From positions 1-64,000 of the forward strand of contig JBIINH010000002.1 of NCBI GenBank assembly GCA_044337585.1: a DNA stretch of 64,000 nucleotides, in the 5' to 3' direction. Source of the DNA: CAYSBE01 sp044337585 (lineage in GTDB: Bacteria; Bacteroidota; Bacteroidia; UKL13-3). The notes under the pieces were generated by a model that was not told the DNA's origin, did no database searches, and was given only the letters and a program-made list of their open reading frames with translations. Position numbers and translations under genes: made by a program. Below are positions 53,057 through 61,541 of this stretch, piece by piece (position 1 is the first letter of the stretch; every line of letters starts with the position of its first letter).

Positions 53057-55921
53057 TTATTGTTGAATAATGAGTTTTTCAGTACTGCTATTTCCTGATT
53101 CATCTGTAACCTGAATCAGGTACATTCCATTTGTCAGCAAAGGCAAATGTACTTCATTTTCGAGATTGGATTGATGAAGAACTATTCTTCCTTGCAAGTC
53201 AAGAATACGAATATCAAGTTTGCCATTTTTACCCGGGGCATCAATACGCAATATGGTTGAAGCCGGATTGGGGTAAATCACTACTTGTAAAGTGCCTTTT
53301 TGAATCTGGGTTTTGGCTTCAATTTCTTCACTACCAACCGGAGGCGTTAGCCATTTGCCAACAATCGGGCGCATCATGGGAGTGCCGCGTACCGAGGAAT
53401 TACGCCAAAGGTCACGTATTTTATATGCAAGATTTGGATTAACTGCTGGTGAACCATCAATCTCAAAATTCTCATCCCATCCCACATTTAAATTAAATAT
53501 CTGCGATTGTTCCCAACCAATATAAAATTTTCCGGAAGGCACTAAAATGGGTTCGTCAAATTTAAAATAGTAGAAAGCATTATAATCGTAAAAGTATTGA
53601 GGTGCTTGTAATGAAAATCTTTTCAAAACTGTTTCTCCTGTACCGTTGCTGTTTGTTGCTATTGCTTGCCAAACCATTAAGTCAAATGTACGAAGGGAAA
53701 CATCTTCAAAAGAGCGGTTAAAATGCATGCTAATTCCAAATAGGGTATCCGGTTTGGCCAATTCATATCCCAATGCAACGCCTCCGTAATCCAGGTCTAT
53801 TCCATACCCACTTTCAGCACTGCCATCATCGTATGCAAAAAAGTTACTGAAATAGGTAGGTATAACTACTTGGTCGTTTGTAGGTATATTATCTGTGCTT
53901 CCAATAATTCCTGTACGGTAGGTGGTGTTAAATTGAATTGTATCTGCTGTTGATAGATTTGGTAAGTTTATTGGGTTATTGAATATAATACTGGTATCAC
54001 TTAATGCCAAAAAATTTGGAATAATGTTAGCAAATGAGTCAAGCGAAACATTGTTTTCATTTTTTATCAATCTACTGTATACAATAGGTGTATTAAGGTT
54101 GAAATTATTTCGCATATACATGCGTTGATTTGTTTTTGTATAATTTGAAGGATTTACAGCAAAATGTATGTATGGCATGCTGCTGTATGGCTTGATCAGG
54201 GATGTAGGTTTGGTTGTAATTGCAACATCTCGGTAAGCATCATTGCGGGTGCGTCCTTTGTCAAATTGAATATAGTCAATATGCCAATGATTGATATTGC
54301 CGGTACGGCTACCAATATTCCTGAATAGAATTTGTACATCATCATGAAACATGCTGCTGTCAAATAATACAATATCAATTCGTGTAAAGCGGTCTTTACT
54401 ATAATTCACAGCACTAGTGCTCCACAATATCTTGTAGGCAAATGGGTTGCATGGGTTACTTCGTATTTCAAGTATTAATGAGTCATTATTATTAGGCGTT
54501 TCTCCCCAGCCTTTGGGTTGAATAAAAAATGAAAGAATAACGGAATCAGCAAAGCGTAATCCGCTTAAATTAAATGATTGAGATAGCAAACTATCACACA
54601 ACCCCCTACCTACACCATACGGAGTAGCATTGGCATCTAGCCCATCAAAGGTGGCCACACCAATACTAGGTGGATTTTTTGCAAACTCTTTATTTATATA
54701 AGTTGAAGTACTCTTCCATTTTCGTTGATCAGGAATAACATCAGATGAAGAAAAATCTTCAATAAATGGCAGGTATATTTTTTGCGAAACCTGAATGCCT
54801 CCTAACAGCATTTGAATTGAGTCTGATGATGAATAGGTAACTTTTGAAATAAACCTGAATTGAAATAGTGCATGTTTAAACACAGTATTGTTTAGCTGAA
54901 TAACATTGTACACAAAAGAGTCGTTTACTGAACGGCCTGCTTGCCACATACGCTGCCAGTTTCCCGAAATCGTTTTACCTTCCAAAATGATGGAGTCGGA
55001 ATTGCGTGAGTTGGAAGTGCTGCTGTGAAAAAAACGCAGGAATACCGAATCAGTTGGTAAGAATGCAGTTAAGTCAATTAAATGAGATTGCAGTGTATCC
55101 GAAAATCCGGATTGTGCGCTTGCATTGTCATACACACCTCCGGTGTCATTTAATGCATTAAACAATACAGCTTTCGTTGAATAAGGGCCATTCGCAAAAA
55201 TATTTCCGGAAGCTACAGGCCAATTTTGAACGGATGGTAAAGCACTAGTTGATGAACTAAGGAAATTTTCATTAAACGGAGTGGAAGCATATTTGCCAAA
55301 TACAGTGCGGTGTACCAAGAATGTTTCAATGTTGCTTACCTGTTGTGTCGAAATAAGTACAAACCGAAACTGAACCTGCGCCAAATCAAATGAGTCAATC
55401 GGTACATTTAATGTGATTTCTCTAAATGTTTGGTTGCTTGGCGATGATGTCCATAGTGTACGATAGGTGCCATCGGCAAATCGCCATTGCAACAGCAATG
55501 AATCTGAGTTGGTCCAGTTGTTGCCCGTTGAATACACAAATTGGAAATAATAGGCATCGCTGGATGGGGTAAGGGTGATGTTTTGCGAAGTTAGAATATC
55601 GCAAGTATCGCTATTGCCGGGATTTGAAATGTAAACAAATTCATCTTTGTCCAATGCATTAAATACGGCACACTCATTTGTGATCAATACACCATTTGTA
55701 AGCCACAGGGAGTCTGCTAGGGTGCCACGGTTAAATCTTCCAATATGCGGGAAAATACTTCCATTTTTTGATCGTACAGGATATGATGAAACTGCTTTTT
55801 CAACTTGTAATGGATGCGGATTTTGATAATATGGAGAGAGTACTTCTTTACCTTGTTGTGCAAACACAAATTGAAAAGTGAAAATTAACGGAATAATCAG
55901 GATACGTTTTATAAATCTCAT
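53057..55921 (-). CDS. Large secreted protein with T9SS type A signal and three internal repeat domains
   Basis: 954 residues with a signal peptide ending VFAQ. Three similar domains are visible: around FNALDKDEFVY, FNALNDTGGVYDNAS and FDGLDANATPYGVG, each followed by SDxL.S..I.L, then a 'DSxLLEF/LEWR' strand and a W near the end. They look like MAM/jelly-roll adhesion modules. A less repetitive region follows, and the last 75 residues (VVIYPNPASTILRIDAPG ... NGMYLIQVTD...KLIIQQ) are the type A sorting domain. Surface adhesin or matrix protein (inference). Its ATG overlaps the PASTA stop by 4 nt. Confidence 0.88.
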   Translation of the reverse strand: MRFIKRILIIPLIFTFQFVFAQQGKEVLSPYYQNPHPLQVEKAVSSYPVRSKNGSIFPHIGRFNRGTLADSLWLTNGVLITNECAVFNALDKDEFVYISNPGNSDTCDILTSQNITLTPSSDAYYFQFVYSTGNNWTNSDSLLLQWRFADGTYRTLWTSSPSNQTFREITLNVPIDSFDLAQVQFRFVLISTQQVSNIETFLVHRTVFGKYASTPFNENFLSSSTSALPSVQNWPVASGNIFANGPYSTKAVLFNALNDTGGVYDNASAQSGFSDTLQSHLIDLTAFLPTDSVFLRFFHSSTSNSRNSDSIILEGKTISGNWQRMWQAGRSVNDSFVYNVIQLNNTVFKHALFQFRFISKVTYSSSDSIQMLLGGIQVSQKIYLPFIEDFSSSDVIPDQRKWKSTSTYINKEFAKNPPSIGVATFDGLDANATPYGVGRGLCDSLLSQSFNLSGLRFADSVILSFFIQPKGWGETPNNNDSLILEIRSNPCNPFAYKILWSTSAVNYSKDRFTRIDIVLFDSSMFHDDVQILFRNIGSRTGNINHWHIDYIQFDKGRTRNDAYRDVAITTKPTSLIKPYSSMPYIHFAVNPSNYTKTNQRMYMRNNFNLNTPIVYSRLIKNENNVSLDSFANIIPNFLALSDTSIIFNNPINLPNLSTADTIQFNTTYRTGIIGSTDNIPTNDQVVIPTYFSNFFAYDDGSAESGYGIDLDYGGVALGYELAKPDTLFGISMHFNRSFEDVSLRTFDLMVWQAIATNSNGTGETVLKRFSLQAPQYFYDYNAFYYFKFDEPILVPSGKFYIGWEQSQIFNLNVGWDENFEIDGSPAVNPNLAYKIRDLWRNSSVRGTPMMRPIVGKWLTPPVGSEEIEAKTQIQKGTLQVVIYPNPASTILRIDAPGKNGKLDIRILDLQGRIVLHQSNLENEVHLPLLTNGMYLIQVTDESGNSSTEKLIIQQ

Positions 55922-56661
55922 TCTTGTTTCAAATATAAATCAACGCTTTGTCCGCCCTTGGTATTTTCACCCGCAACCGGGACCTGTTTAGCCACTTTTG
56001 CCAGTGAGCTGTCAACAATATTGCCAAGATATATTACTGCGCCTAAGTTTAACGATGCACTGATCAATAAATTATGAGCCTCATTTTGTGTCAATCCGTT
56101 TAGGTCGGGAATTACCACATCAATACTATCAATGAGTCCTGACCCAAGCACTAAGTCAATGCCAGATCCTTTGGGAACTTTGGCGTTTGCTGCAATGGGA
56201 TTTCCCGCTAATAATTGTTCCAATACTACATTTTGTGCGATATCGGGTTTGTAAGAAATAGTACCTTGTTTTAAGCCTGCTGATTTAAGCATGGCTTGTG
56301 CTTGCCTTAATGAAACATCAATCAGGTTTGGCATTGATACCCCGGGAGGCCTATCACTGTTTACAATCAAGTATATTATTCTGCCTTCTTTTACTTTTGA
56401 CTCTGGTGCAGGATTTTGGTCAATGATGCTCAATTTGGGTTTGTCTTCAAAAAACATGGAGTCGGTTATTACGAATCTAAGTTTTCTCTCTTCTAAAATT
56501 GAGATGGCATCTTCAGTTTTAAGACCTGTAATGTCTGGAACTGTTAGTGCTTCACCATGGCGTGTTGTGCCCCTTAGCAACAGTGCAGTTACACTTAATA
56601 AAATAAACAATACACCGAATATCAATAACAGATGTATGCCCGCAAGTTTGAATAATTTCAT
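55918..56661 (-). CDS. Membrane-anchored protein with three PASTA domains
   Basis: About 247 residues from ATG 56661 (56673 also possible). One N-terminal membrane helix, then three PASTA domains beginning VPDITGLKTEDAISILE, MPNLIDVSLRQAQAML and IPDLNGLTQNEAHNLL. PASTA domains bind peptidoglycan fragments or muropeptides. There is no kinase or penicillin-binding domain, so it is a stand-alone PASTA protein, as seen in Bacteroidota. First gene of the eight-gene minus-strand run. Confidence 0.9.
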   Translation of the reverse strand: MKLFKLAGIHLLLIFGVLFILLSVTALLLRGTTRHGEALTVPDITGLKTEDAISILEERKLRFVITDSMFFEDKPKLSIIDQNPAPESKVKEGRIIYLIVNSDRPPGVSMPNLIDVSLRQAQAMLKSAGLKQGTISYKPDIAQNVVLEQLLAGNPIAANAKVPKGSGIDLVLGSGLIDSIDVVIPDLNGLTQNEAHNLLISASLNLGAVIYLGNIVDSSLAKVAKQVPVAGENTKGGQSVDLYLKQE

Positions 56662-56772
56662 AACTACCCGCAATTAATCACAAATTAGGCTATTTCTCAA
56701 ATCTGAAATTGCAATTGCATTTGATTTTCGGCACAGTTTTTGGAAATCCTGACATATTAATCAACAAACAAT

Positions 56773-57315
56773 ATGAAAAACGTAATTTTTGGGATGGCTG
56801 CGGCTTCATCATTTTTATTCATTTCCTGTGTTTCTAAAACACCGTTTTTGCATCAAACACGTCAACAGATGGAATCAGGGCAGTTGAATGTTGAACAGTT
56901 ACAATTTTACACGGATCGTGAAATAGTATTCACACGCGAATTGGCGTCAGATAAGGTTAAAATTTATGCAGGTAAAATAAAGCATGAGAATGGAAAATAT
57001 ATTCACCGGGTTGTAATAAAAAAACATACCCCCGGAGTGTGTGTAAGTAAAGACTCTTCAAGTCTTTTGATGGTTTTTGAGAAAGGCAAGCAACGCGAAT
57101 TGCAATTCAGACTTTCTGCAAATGAATATTATACATTGTTGCCTTCTATTGAGCAAGGTCAAGATTTATTGGTTCATTACGATGGAAAAGTTTATAAAAC
57201 AGACACAGAGATGCTTGAAACCAAATTATTGGTAAAAAAGAAAATTGCCAGGCCTTATGAAATGAGCCAGCGCAAAGCCAAAGGTGTTCGTGTAGCCGGG
57301 CGTTTCCCTATTTAA
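56773..57315 (+). CDS. Hypothetical lipoprotein
   Basis: 180 residues with a lipobox FISC (Cys19). The mature part is basic, with a clear repeat of Lys/Arg-rich segments near the end (KLLVKKKIARPYEMSQRKAKGVRVAGRFPI). No family recognised. A weak hairpin AGCCA/TGGCT (57346-57358) lies downstream. The rest of the 250-nt gap to mnmA holds a promoter and a leader hairpin. Confidence 0.65.
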   Translation: MKNVIFGMAAASSFLFISCVSKTPFLHQTRQQMESGQLNVEQLQFYTDREIVFTRELASDKVKIYAGKIKHENGKYIHRVVIKKHTPGVCVSKDSSSLLMVFEKGKQRELQFRLSANEYYTLLPSIEQGQDLLVHYDGKVYKTDTEMLETKLLVKKKIARPYEMSQRKAKGVRVAGRFPI

Positions 57316-57500
57316 TTAACGCACCTAAACAAAACTTGCGAGGTTAGCCATTTTGGCTTTGTTCAAAATCAGCATATCGCCTTTGATATAAATATTAATC
57401 GCAATAATTAGTAGGGTTCTCATATGTTCAAATTAACAAAAAGTTCGAATAAGTTCGTGATGAATAAAATGAGATAATACGATAGTTGATAATTTCACTC

Positions 57501-57508
57501 TATCTTTG
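57501..57508 (+). promoter_or_regulatory. -7 element (TATCTTTG) of mnmA
   Basis: Perfect TAnnTTTG, 57 nt before ATG 57566. A TTG at 57486 is too close (12 nt) to be a good -33. The leader contains a small hairpin at 57533-57549 (AAGGG/CCCTT) followed by T's. Confidence 0.5.
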
Positions 57509-57532
57509 CCATCAAATAATTTTACCAATCAT

Positions 57533-57552
57533 AAGGGCTTTTTACCCTTTTT
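57533..57552 (+). promoter_or_regulatory. Leader hairpin upstream of mnmA
   Basis: AAGGG (57533-57537) and CCCTT (57545-57549) form a 5-bp hairpin followed by three more T's, ending 13 nt before the mnmA ATG. It could act as a weak attenuator or simply shape the leader. Short and AT-rich, so chance is possible. Confidence 0.3.
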
Positions 57553-57565
57553 AATGTTTTGAGTA

Positions 57566-58672
57566 ATGAGTAAAAAAGGAAAAATTTTAGTAGCCATGAG
57601 CGGAGGGCTGGATAGCACCGTTACGGCAGTAATGTTGGCCGAAGAAGGCTATGAAGTAATTGGCATCACCATGAAAACATGGGATTATGCAACATCGGGA
57701 GGTTCTAAAAAAGAAACTGGTTGCTGTAGTTTAGACAGTATAAACGATGCAAGAACCATTGCTGTTAAGCATGGCATTCATCATATGATTTTGGATATCA
57801 GAAATGAATTTGGCGATTTTGTAATTGACAATTTTGTAGAAGAATACCTTGCAGGTAGAACACCCAATCCATGTGTGCTATGTAATACACATATCAAGTG
57901 GGAGGCTTTACTAAAACGAGCTATTCAACTTGATTGTGAGTTTATTGCAACTGGTCATTATGCCCAAGTTCGGCAAGAAAATCAACGTTTTGTCGTAAGC
58001 AAAGGACTGGATGCAAACAAAGATCAATCTTATGTACTTTGGGGACTTTCGCAAGCGAGTCTCAGCAAAACACGTTTTCCGTTAGGACAATTTCATAAAT
58101 CAGAAATCCGGCAAATGGCTTTGGATATGGGCTATGACGAACTGGTGAAAAAAAGCGAAAGCTATGAAATATGTTTTGTGCCCGATAATGATTACCGTGG
58201 TTTTCTGAAACGAAGGGTTGGCGGTTTGGAAGAGCGTGTTGATGGCGGTGATTTTGTTTTGACGGATGGCACCATAATAGGTAAACACAAAGGTTACCCT
58301 TTTTACACAGTTGGGCAGCGCAAGGGTTTAGGAATTGCTGTTGGTGATCCGCTATATGTAGTTGAAATAAAACCAGAAACAAATACTGTCATCCTAGGAA
58401 ATGAAAATGATCTTCAACGCAATGGGATGTGGGTGCGAGGTGTAAATATGGGCAAATACGAAAAACTGGATAGCCCGCTTGATACCATTACCAAAATACG
58501 CTACAAAGATGCAGGCACACACGCAGTCATAGCACAGCATGGCGATAGGATGAAGGTGGTTTTTGATGCGCATGTAAAAGCCATAGCACCGGGACAGTCG
58601 GCAGTTTTTTATGAAGGTAATGATGTAGTTGGTGGAGGATGGATTGAAAAAAGTTTTGCTTCTCAGGCTTAA
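57566..58672 (+). CDS. mnmA: tRNA-specific 2-thiouridylase
   Basis: 368 residues. It activates uridine 34 of Glu, Gln and Lys tRNAs with ATP and inserts sulfur. The PP-loop is AMSGGLDSTV, the first catalytic Cys lies in PNPCVLCNTHIKW, and the second in YEICFVPDNDYRGFL. TGCCSLDSINDAR, GHYAQV, KDQSYVLW and TVGQRKGLGI also match. Sulfur may come from the cysteine desulfurase at 25202. The downstream lipoprotein gene begins 58 nt after its stop (GTG 58731). Confidence 0.95.
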   Translation: MSKKGKILVAMSGGLDSTVTAVMLAEEGYEVIGITMKTWDYATSGGSKKETGCCSLDSINDARTIAVKHGIHHMILDIRNEFGDFVIDNFVEEYLAGRTPNPCVLCNTHIKWEALLKRAIQLDCEFIATGHYAQVRQENQRFVVSKGLDANKDQSYVLWGLSQASLSKTRFPLGQFHKSEIRQMALDMGYDELVKKSESYEICFVPDNDYRGFLKRRVGGLEERVDGGDFVLTDGTIIGKHKGYPFYTVGQRKGLGIAVGDPLYVVEIKPETNTVILGNENDLQRNGMWVRGVNMGKYEKLDSPLDTITKIRYKDAGTHAVIAQHGDRMKVVFDAHVKAIAPGQSAVFYEGNDVVGGGWIEKSFASQA

Positions 58673-58730
58673 TTTGTTCGGAGATACTATTCATTCGGGT
58701 ATTTCGTTTAAAAATACGTTATTTGAATCT

Positions 58731-59384
58731 GTGCAACGCATTTTATCTTTAGTCATTTTTGTTTTGGTTTTTTCTTCTTGTGAGGAGGATAATCCACCGC
58801 CACCACCTGATTTAGGTTATAGATATTTTCCTCTCATTACCGGTAACGAAAGAATTTACCTGGTTGATTCACTCGCTTACGATAACAATGCAGGCATCAC
58901 GGATATTGATACGTTTCGGTATTATTACCGAGAACAAGTTGGTGAAATTTATCAATCAGGAAATGGCGAAAACTGGTACATGATTTATCGAGCATTTGCT
59001 GATACACTTGACGGAAACTGGCGGGTTTCAAATACATGGAGGGCACTTCAAAATGAGCTGTATGCACAGCAAAATGAAGACAATCGGGTATTTGTGAAAA
59101 TGGTATTTCCTGTAAAGGAAAATAAATCATGGAATGGTAACATGTTTAATGCATTGGATGCAATTACCTACCGATTTATTGCAACAGAAGTTCCTTATAA
59201 CCAGTTTGACAATACTATTATTATTCAAATGGAAAACGATTCTAATGCCATCGAAGTGATTCGCAGAAATGAACAGTATGCAAAAGATGTGGGACTGGTG
59301 TATTTTAAATATGATTCATTAAATACCCAAGTATCCGGTACACGTGGGTTTAGAAAACAATACCGATTGATTCAATACCGATAG
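58731..59384 (+). CDS. Hypothetical lipoprotein
   Basis: About 217 residues from GTG 58731. The frame is open from 58629, inside mnmA, but GTG 58731 is directly followed by a basic-hydrophobic signal (QRILSLVIFVLVFSSC) ending in a lipobox at Cys17. The mature part begins EEDNPPPPPDLGYRYFPL, a spacer as in surface-exposed lipoproteins of this phylum, then a beta-rich domain. Family not recognised. It ends 1 nt before the protease gene, so they are co-transcribed. Confidence 0.7.
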   Translation: MQRILSLVIFVLVFSSCEEDNPPPPPDLGYRYFPLITGNERIYLVDSLAYDNNAGITDIDTFRYYYREQVGEIYQSGNGENWYMIYRAFADTLDGNWRVSNTWRALQNELYAQQNEDNRVFVKMVFPVKENKSWNGNMFNALDAITYRFIATEVPYNQFDNTIIIQMENDSNAIEVIRRNEQYAKDVGLVYFKYDSLNTQVSGTRGFRKQYRLIQYR

Positions 59385-59385
59385 C

Positions 59386-61050
59386 ATGAAAAAAATAATT
59401 CTCTTTTCGCTATTACATTTTATTGGAAGCATAGTATTTGCACAACGTGCAAACATTTTTGCTATAGAACTCAAAGCCAAAGACACTTCAATATATAAAC
59501 TGTCTAAACCAGAGGAATTATTTACTCCAGAAAGTTTAAAAAGAAAAAACAGGTTACAAATCAAGCCTGATATGCGCGATATACCGGTAAGTAACATCAT
59601 CATTGATACCTTACAGGCACTTGGACATAAAGTTGCTTATACAAGCAAATGGTTAAACATGGTTTTTATAGAAAGCAATAACCGCAAATCTGTTGAGTCA
59701 TTAAAACAGTACAGTTTCGTAAAATCAGTTTATCCATTTTCGAGTGCACAAAGTGCGTCTTCTATAAAAGGAATTGATTTTCCGGATATTGAAATGCAGA
59801 TAGAGCAGTTGAACAAAAAAGTAACGGGAGTAAATACGATGTATGATAGCGGATTTTATGGGAATTCACGTGCACAAATTCATCAATTGTTAATCGATTC
59901 GTTACATGCATCAGGTTATACAGGTATTGGGGTGCGAGTTGCCATATTTGACAATGGCTTTCGCAATTTGCAAAATCTACGAAGGGTATTGAATTATTTT
60001 GAAAGAGCAAGATTTGGTGGTTCAAAAAATTTTGTAAGACCCACAAAAAGTGTGTTTGCAGAAGGCGATCATGGAGTTGCAGTGCTCTCCATAATGGCTA
60101 CTTATAAACCAGGGTTAATTGTTGGTTCTTCACCCGATGCGATTTATTATTTAATGTGTACCGAAGATGATATTACTGAGTCTCCATTAGAAGAATTGTT
60201 TTGGTTAATGGCTGCTGAGTTTTGTGACAGTATTGGAGTAGACATCATTCAATCGTCCTTAGGCTATAATGAATTTGATGAGGAAGCTTATTCGCACCAA
60301 ATAAAACAACTTGACGGAAAAACAACACTCATAAGCAAAGCAGCATCTGTAGCTGTTAGCAAAGGTATTGTGGTAGTTAACAGTGCAGGAAATGAAGGTG
60401 ATAAAGACTGGCGCTTTATTGCAGCACCGGCTGATGTAGAAGGGGTAATAACTGTTGGTGGGGTTGATATGTTCGGAAATATGGCCATGTTTAGCTCTCA
60501 GGGTCCAACAGCTGACAAGCGTGTAAAGCCGGATGTTTCTGCAATGGCTGAAGGTACATTTTCCATATCCGCATCAGGTGTTGTTAATAAAGGCAATGGA
60601 ACTTCTTATGCTACGCCACTTATATCTGGTATGGTAGCTTGTTTGCTACAAGCCTTTCCCAATGCGACCCCTGATGAAATTCGACATGCATTACGCATCA
60701 GCGCTGATCATTATTTTAAACCGGATATTCATTTTGGCTATGGAATTCCCAAAGCTACCCTCGCATTGGGTATACTGGAAAGTGAGAAGCAAATGGAAGA
60801 CAGTGTCATCCATATAACGCAACTTTCTGATCAAAATATTCATGCATTGGTGTACAGTAAACAAGCACAAACCTATACGTGGAAGGTAGAAGATGCACAA
60901 GGCAGAATAGTCGCTCACGGGAGTCGGAAAATGAAAAAAGCAGGCGCTGACAGGTTTATTTTATTTAGCACCAAAAAAGTTGGGAAAGGAAATTATGTGC
61001 TAAAGGTGACTACAGCGAATAAAGTTATTAACCACGTATTTTCAAACTAA
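59386..61050 (+). CDS. Subtilisin-like (S8) serine protease, secreted
   Basis: 554 residues with a signal peptide (ending VFAQ). The catalytic triad is Asp189 (AIFDNGF), His229 (GDHGVAVLS) and Ser407 (GTSYATP), with Asn336 in NSAGNEG for the oxyanion hole. An N-terminal prodomain of about 150 residues precedes it. The last 75 residues (YTWKVEDAQGRIVAHGSRK ... GNYVLKVTTANKVINHVFSN) resemble a short T9SS type A sorting domain. Its stop overlaps the opposite gene by 4 nt. It pairs with the lipoprotein upstream. Confidence 0.88.
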   Translation: MKKIILFSLLHFIGSIVFAQRANIFAIELKAKDTSIYKLSKPEELFTPESLKRKNRLQIKPDMRDIPVSNIIIDTLQALGHKVAYTSKWLNMVFIESNNRKSVESLKQYSFVKSVYPFSSAQSASSIKGIDFPDIEMQIEQLNKKVTGVNTMYDSGFYGNSRAQIHQLLIDSLHASGYTGIGVRVAIFDNGFRNLQNLRRVLNYFERARFGGSKNFVRPTKSVFAEGDHGVAVLSIMATYKPGLIVGSSPDAIYYLMCTEDDITESPLEELFWLMAAEFCDSIGVDIIQSSLGYNEFDEEAYSHQIKQLDGKTTLISKAASVAVSKGIVVVNSAGNEGDKDWRFIAAPADVEGVITVGGVDMFGNMAMFSSQGPTADKRVKPDVSAMAEGTFSISASGVVNKGNGTSYATPLISGMVACLLQAFPNATPDEIRHALRISADHYFKPDIHFGYGIPKATLALGILESEKQMEDSVIHITQLSDQNIHALVYSKQAQTYTWKVEDAQGRIVAHGSRKMKKAGADRFILFSTKKVGKGNYVLKVTTANKVINHVFSN

Positions 61051-61541
61051 GGCTTAATCAGCAATTTCAATAAATCACCTTCTATTGTTGTACTTGGGGT
61101 TTCAATAATTTTTCCGGCAAACTCTCCTTTGTTCATCACGATAAAGGTCGGAACATATTCAATTTGTAAATGACTTAAGTTAATATGCGATGATGTTTTA
61201 TTGCGCAGCGTTCCAATCAACTCAATTTGGGTTTCGTTTACACCAATTCGTTTCATCACTTTGTAGAAATGCGGCATATGCTCGCGACTGTCGCTGCACC
61301 AAGTTCCCATAACCACAACAAATGAAAGTTGGGGAGCATATGCTTTCAGTTTATTGCAAATGCTGTCGTCAGGTATGTATTCGGCCAAGCCTTTGGTATA
61401 CCAGGTATAGTTGTTTTGCAGAAGTTCACTATTTATTTTACCATCAAGAATGCTATCCGGAGTAAACGTATATTGTGCTGACACGTGGTATGTAATTGTA
61501 ATAAAAAGTATAAGCAGATTAAGCCTGTTGCGCATGGGCAT
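61047..61541 (-). CDS. Thioredoxin-like protein with WCSDS active site
   Basis: 164 residues with a signal peptide ending YHVSAQ (ATG 61535 is also possible). A thioredoxin fold is clear (VVVMGTWCSDSREHMPHF, then YVPTFIVMNKGEFAGKI with cis-Pro). The active site is Cys82-Ser-Asp-Ser85: the second cysteine is replaced by serine. It cannot do classic dithiol-disulfide exchange; monothiol chemistry or a binding role is likely. Its gene starts within the last 23 nt of fbp. Confidence 0.83.
   Translation of the reverse strand: MPMRNRLNLLILFITITYHVSAQYTFTPDSILDGKINSELLQNNYTWYTKGLAEYIPDDSICNKLKAYAPQLSFVVVMGTWCSDSREHMPHFYKVMKRIGVNETQIELIGTLRNKTSSHINLSHLQIEYVPTFIVMNKGEFAGKIIETPSTTIEGDLLKLLIKP

Noticed and set aside
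57553..57561. Two-codon ORF (ATG TTT TGA) just before mnmA
   Set aside because: It is too short to mean anything without expression data; probably chance.
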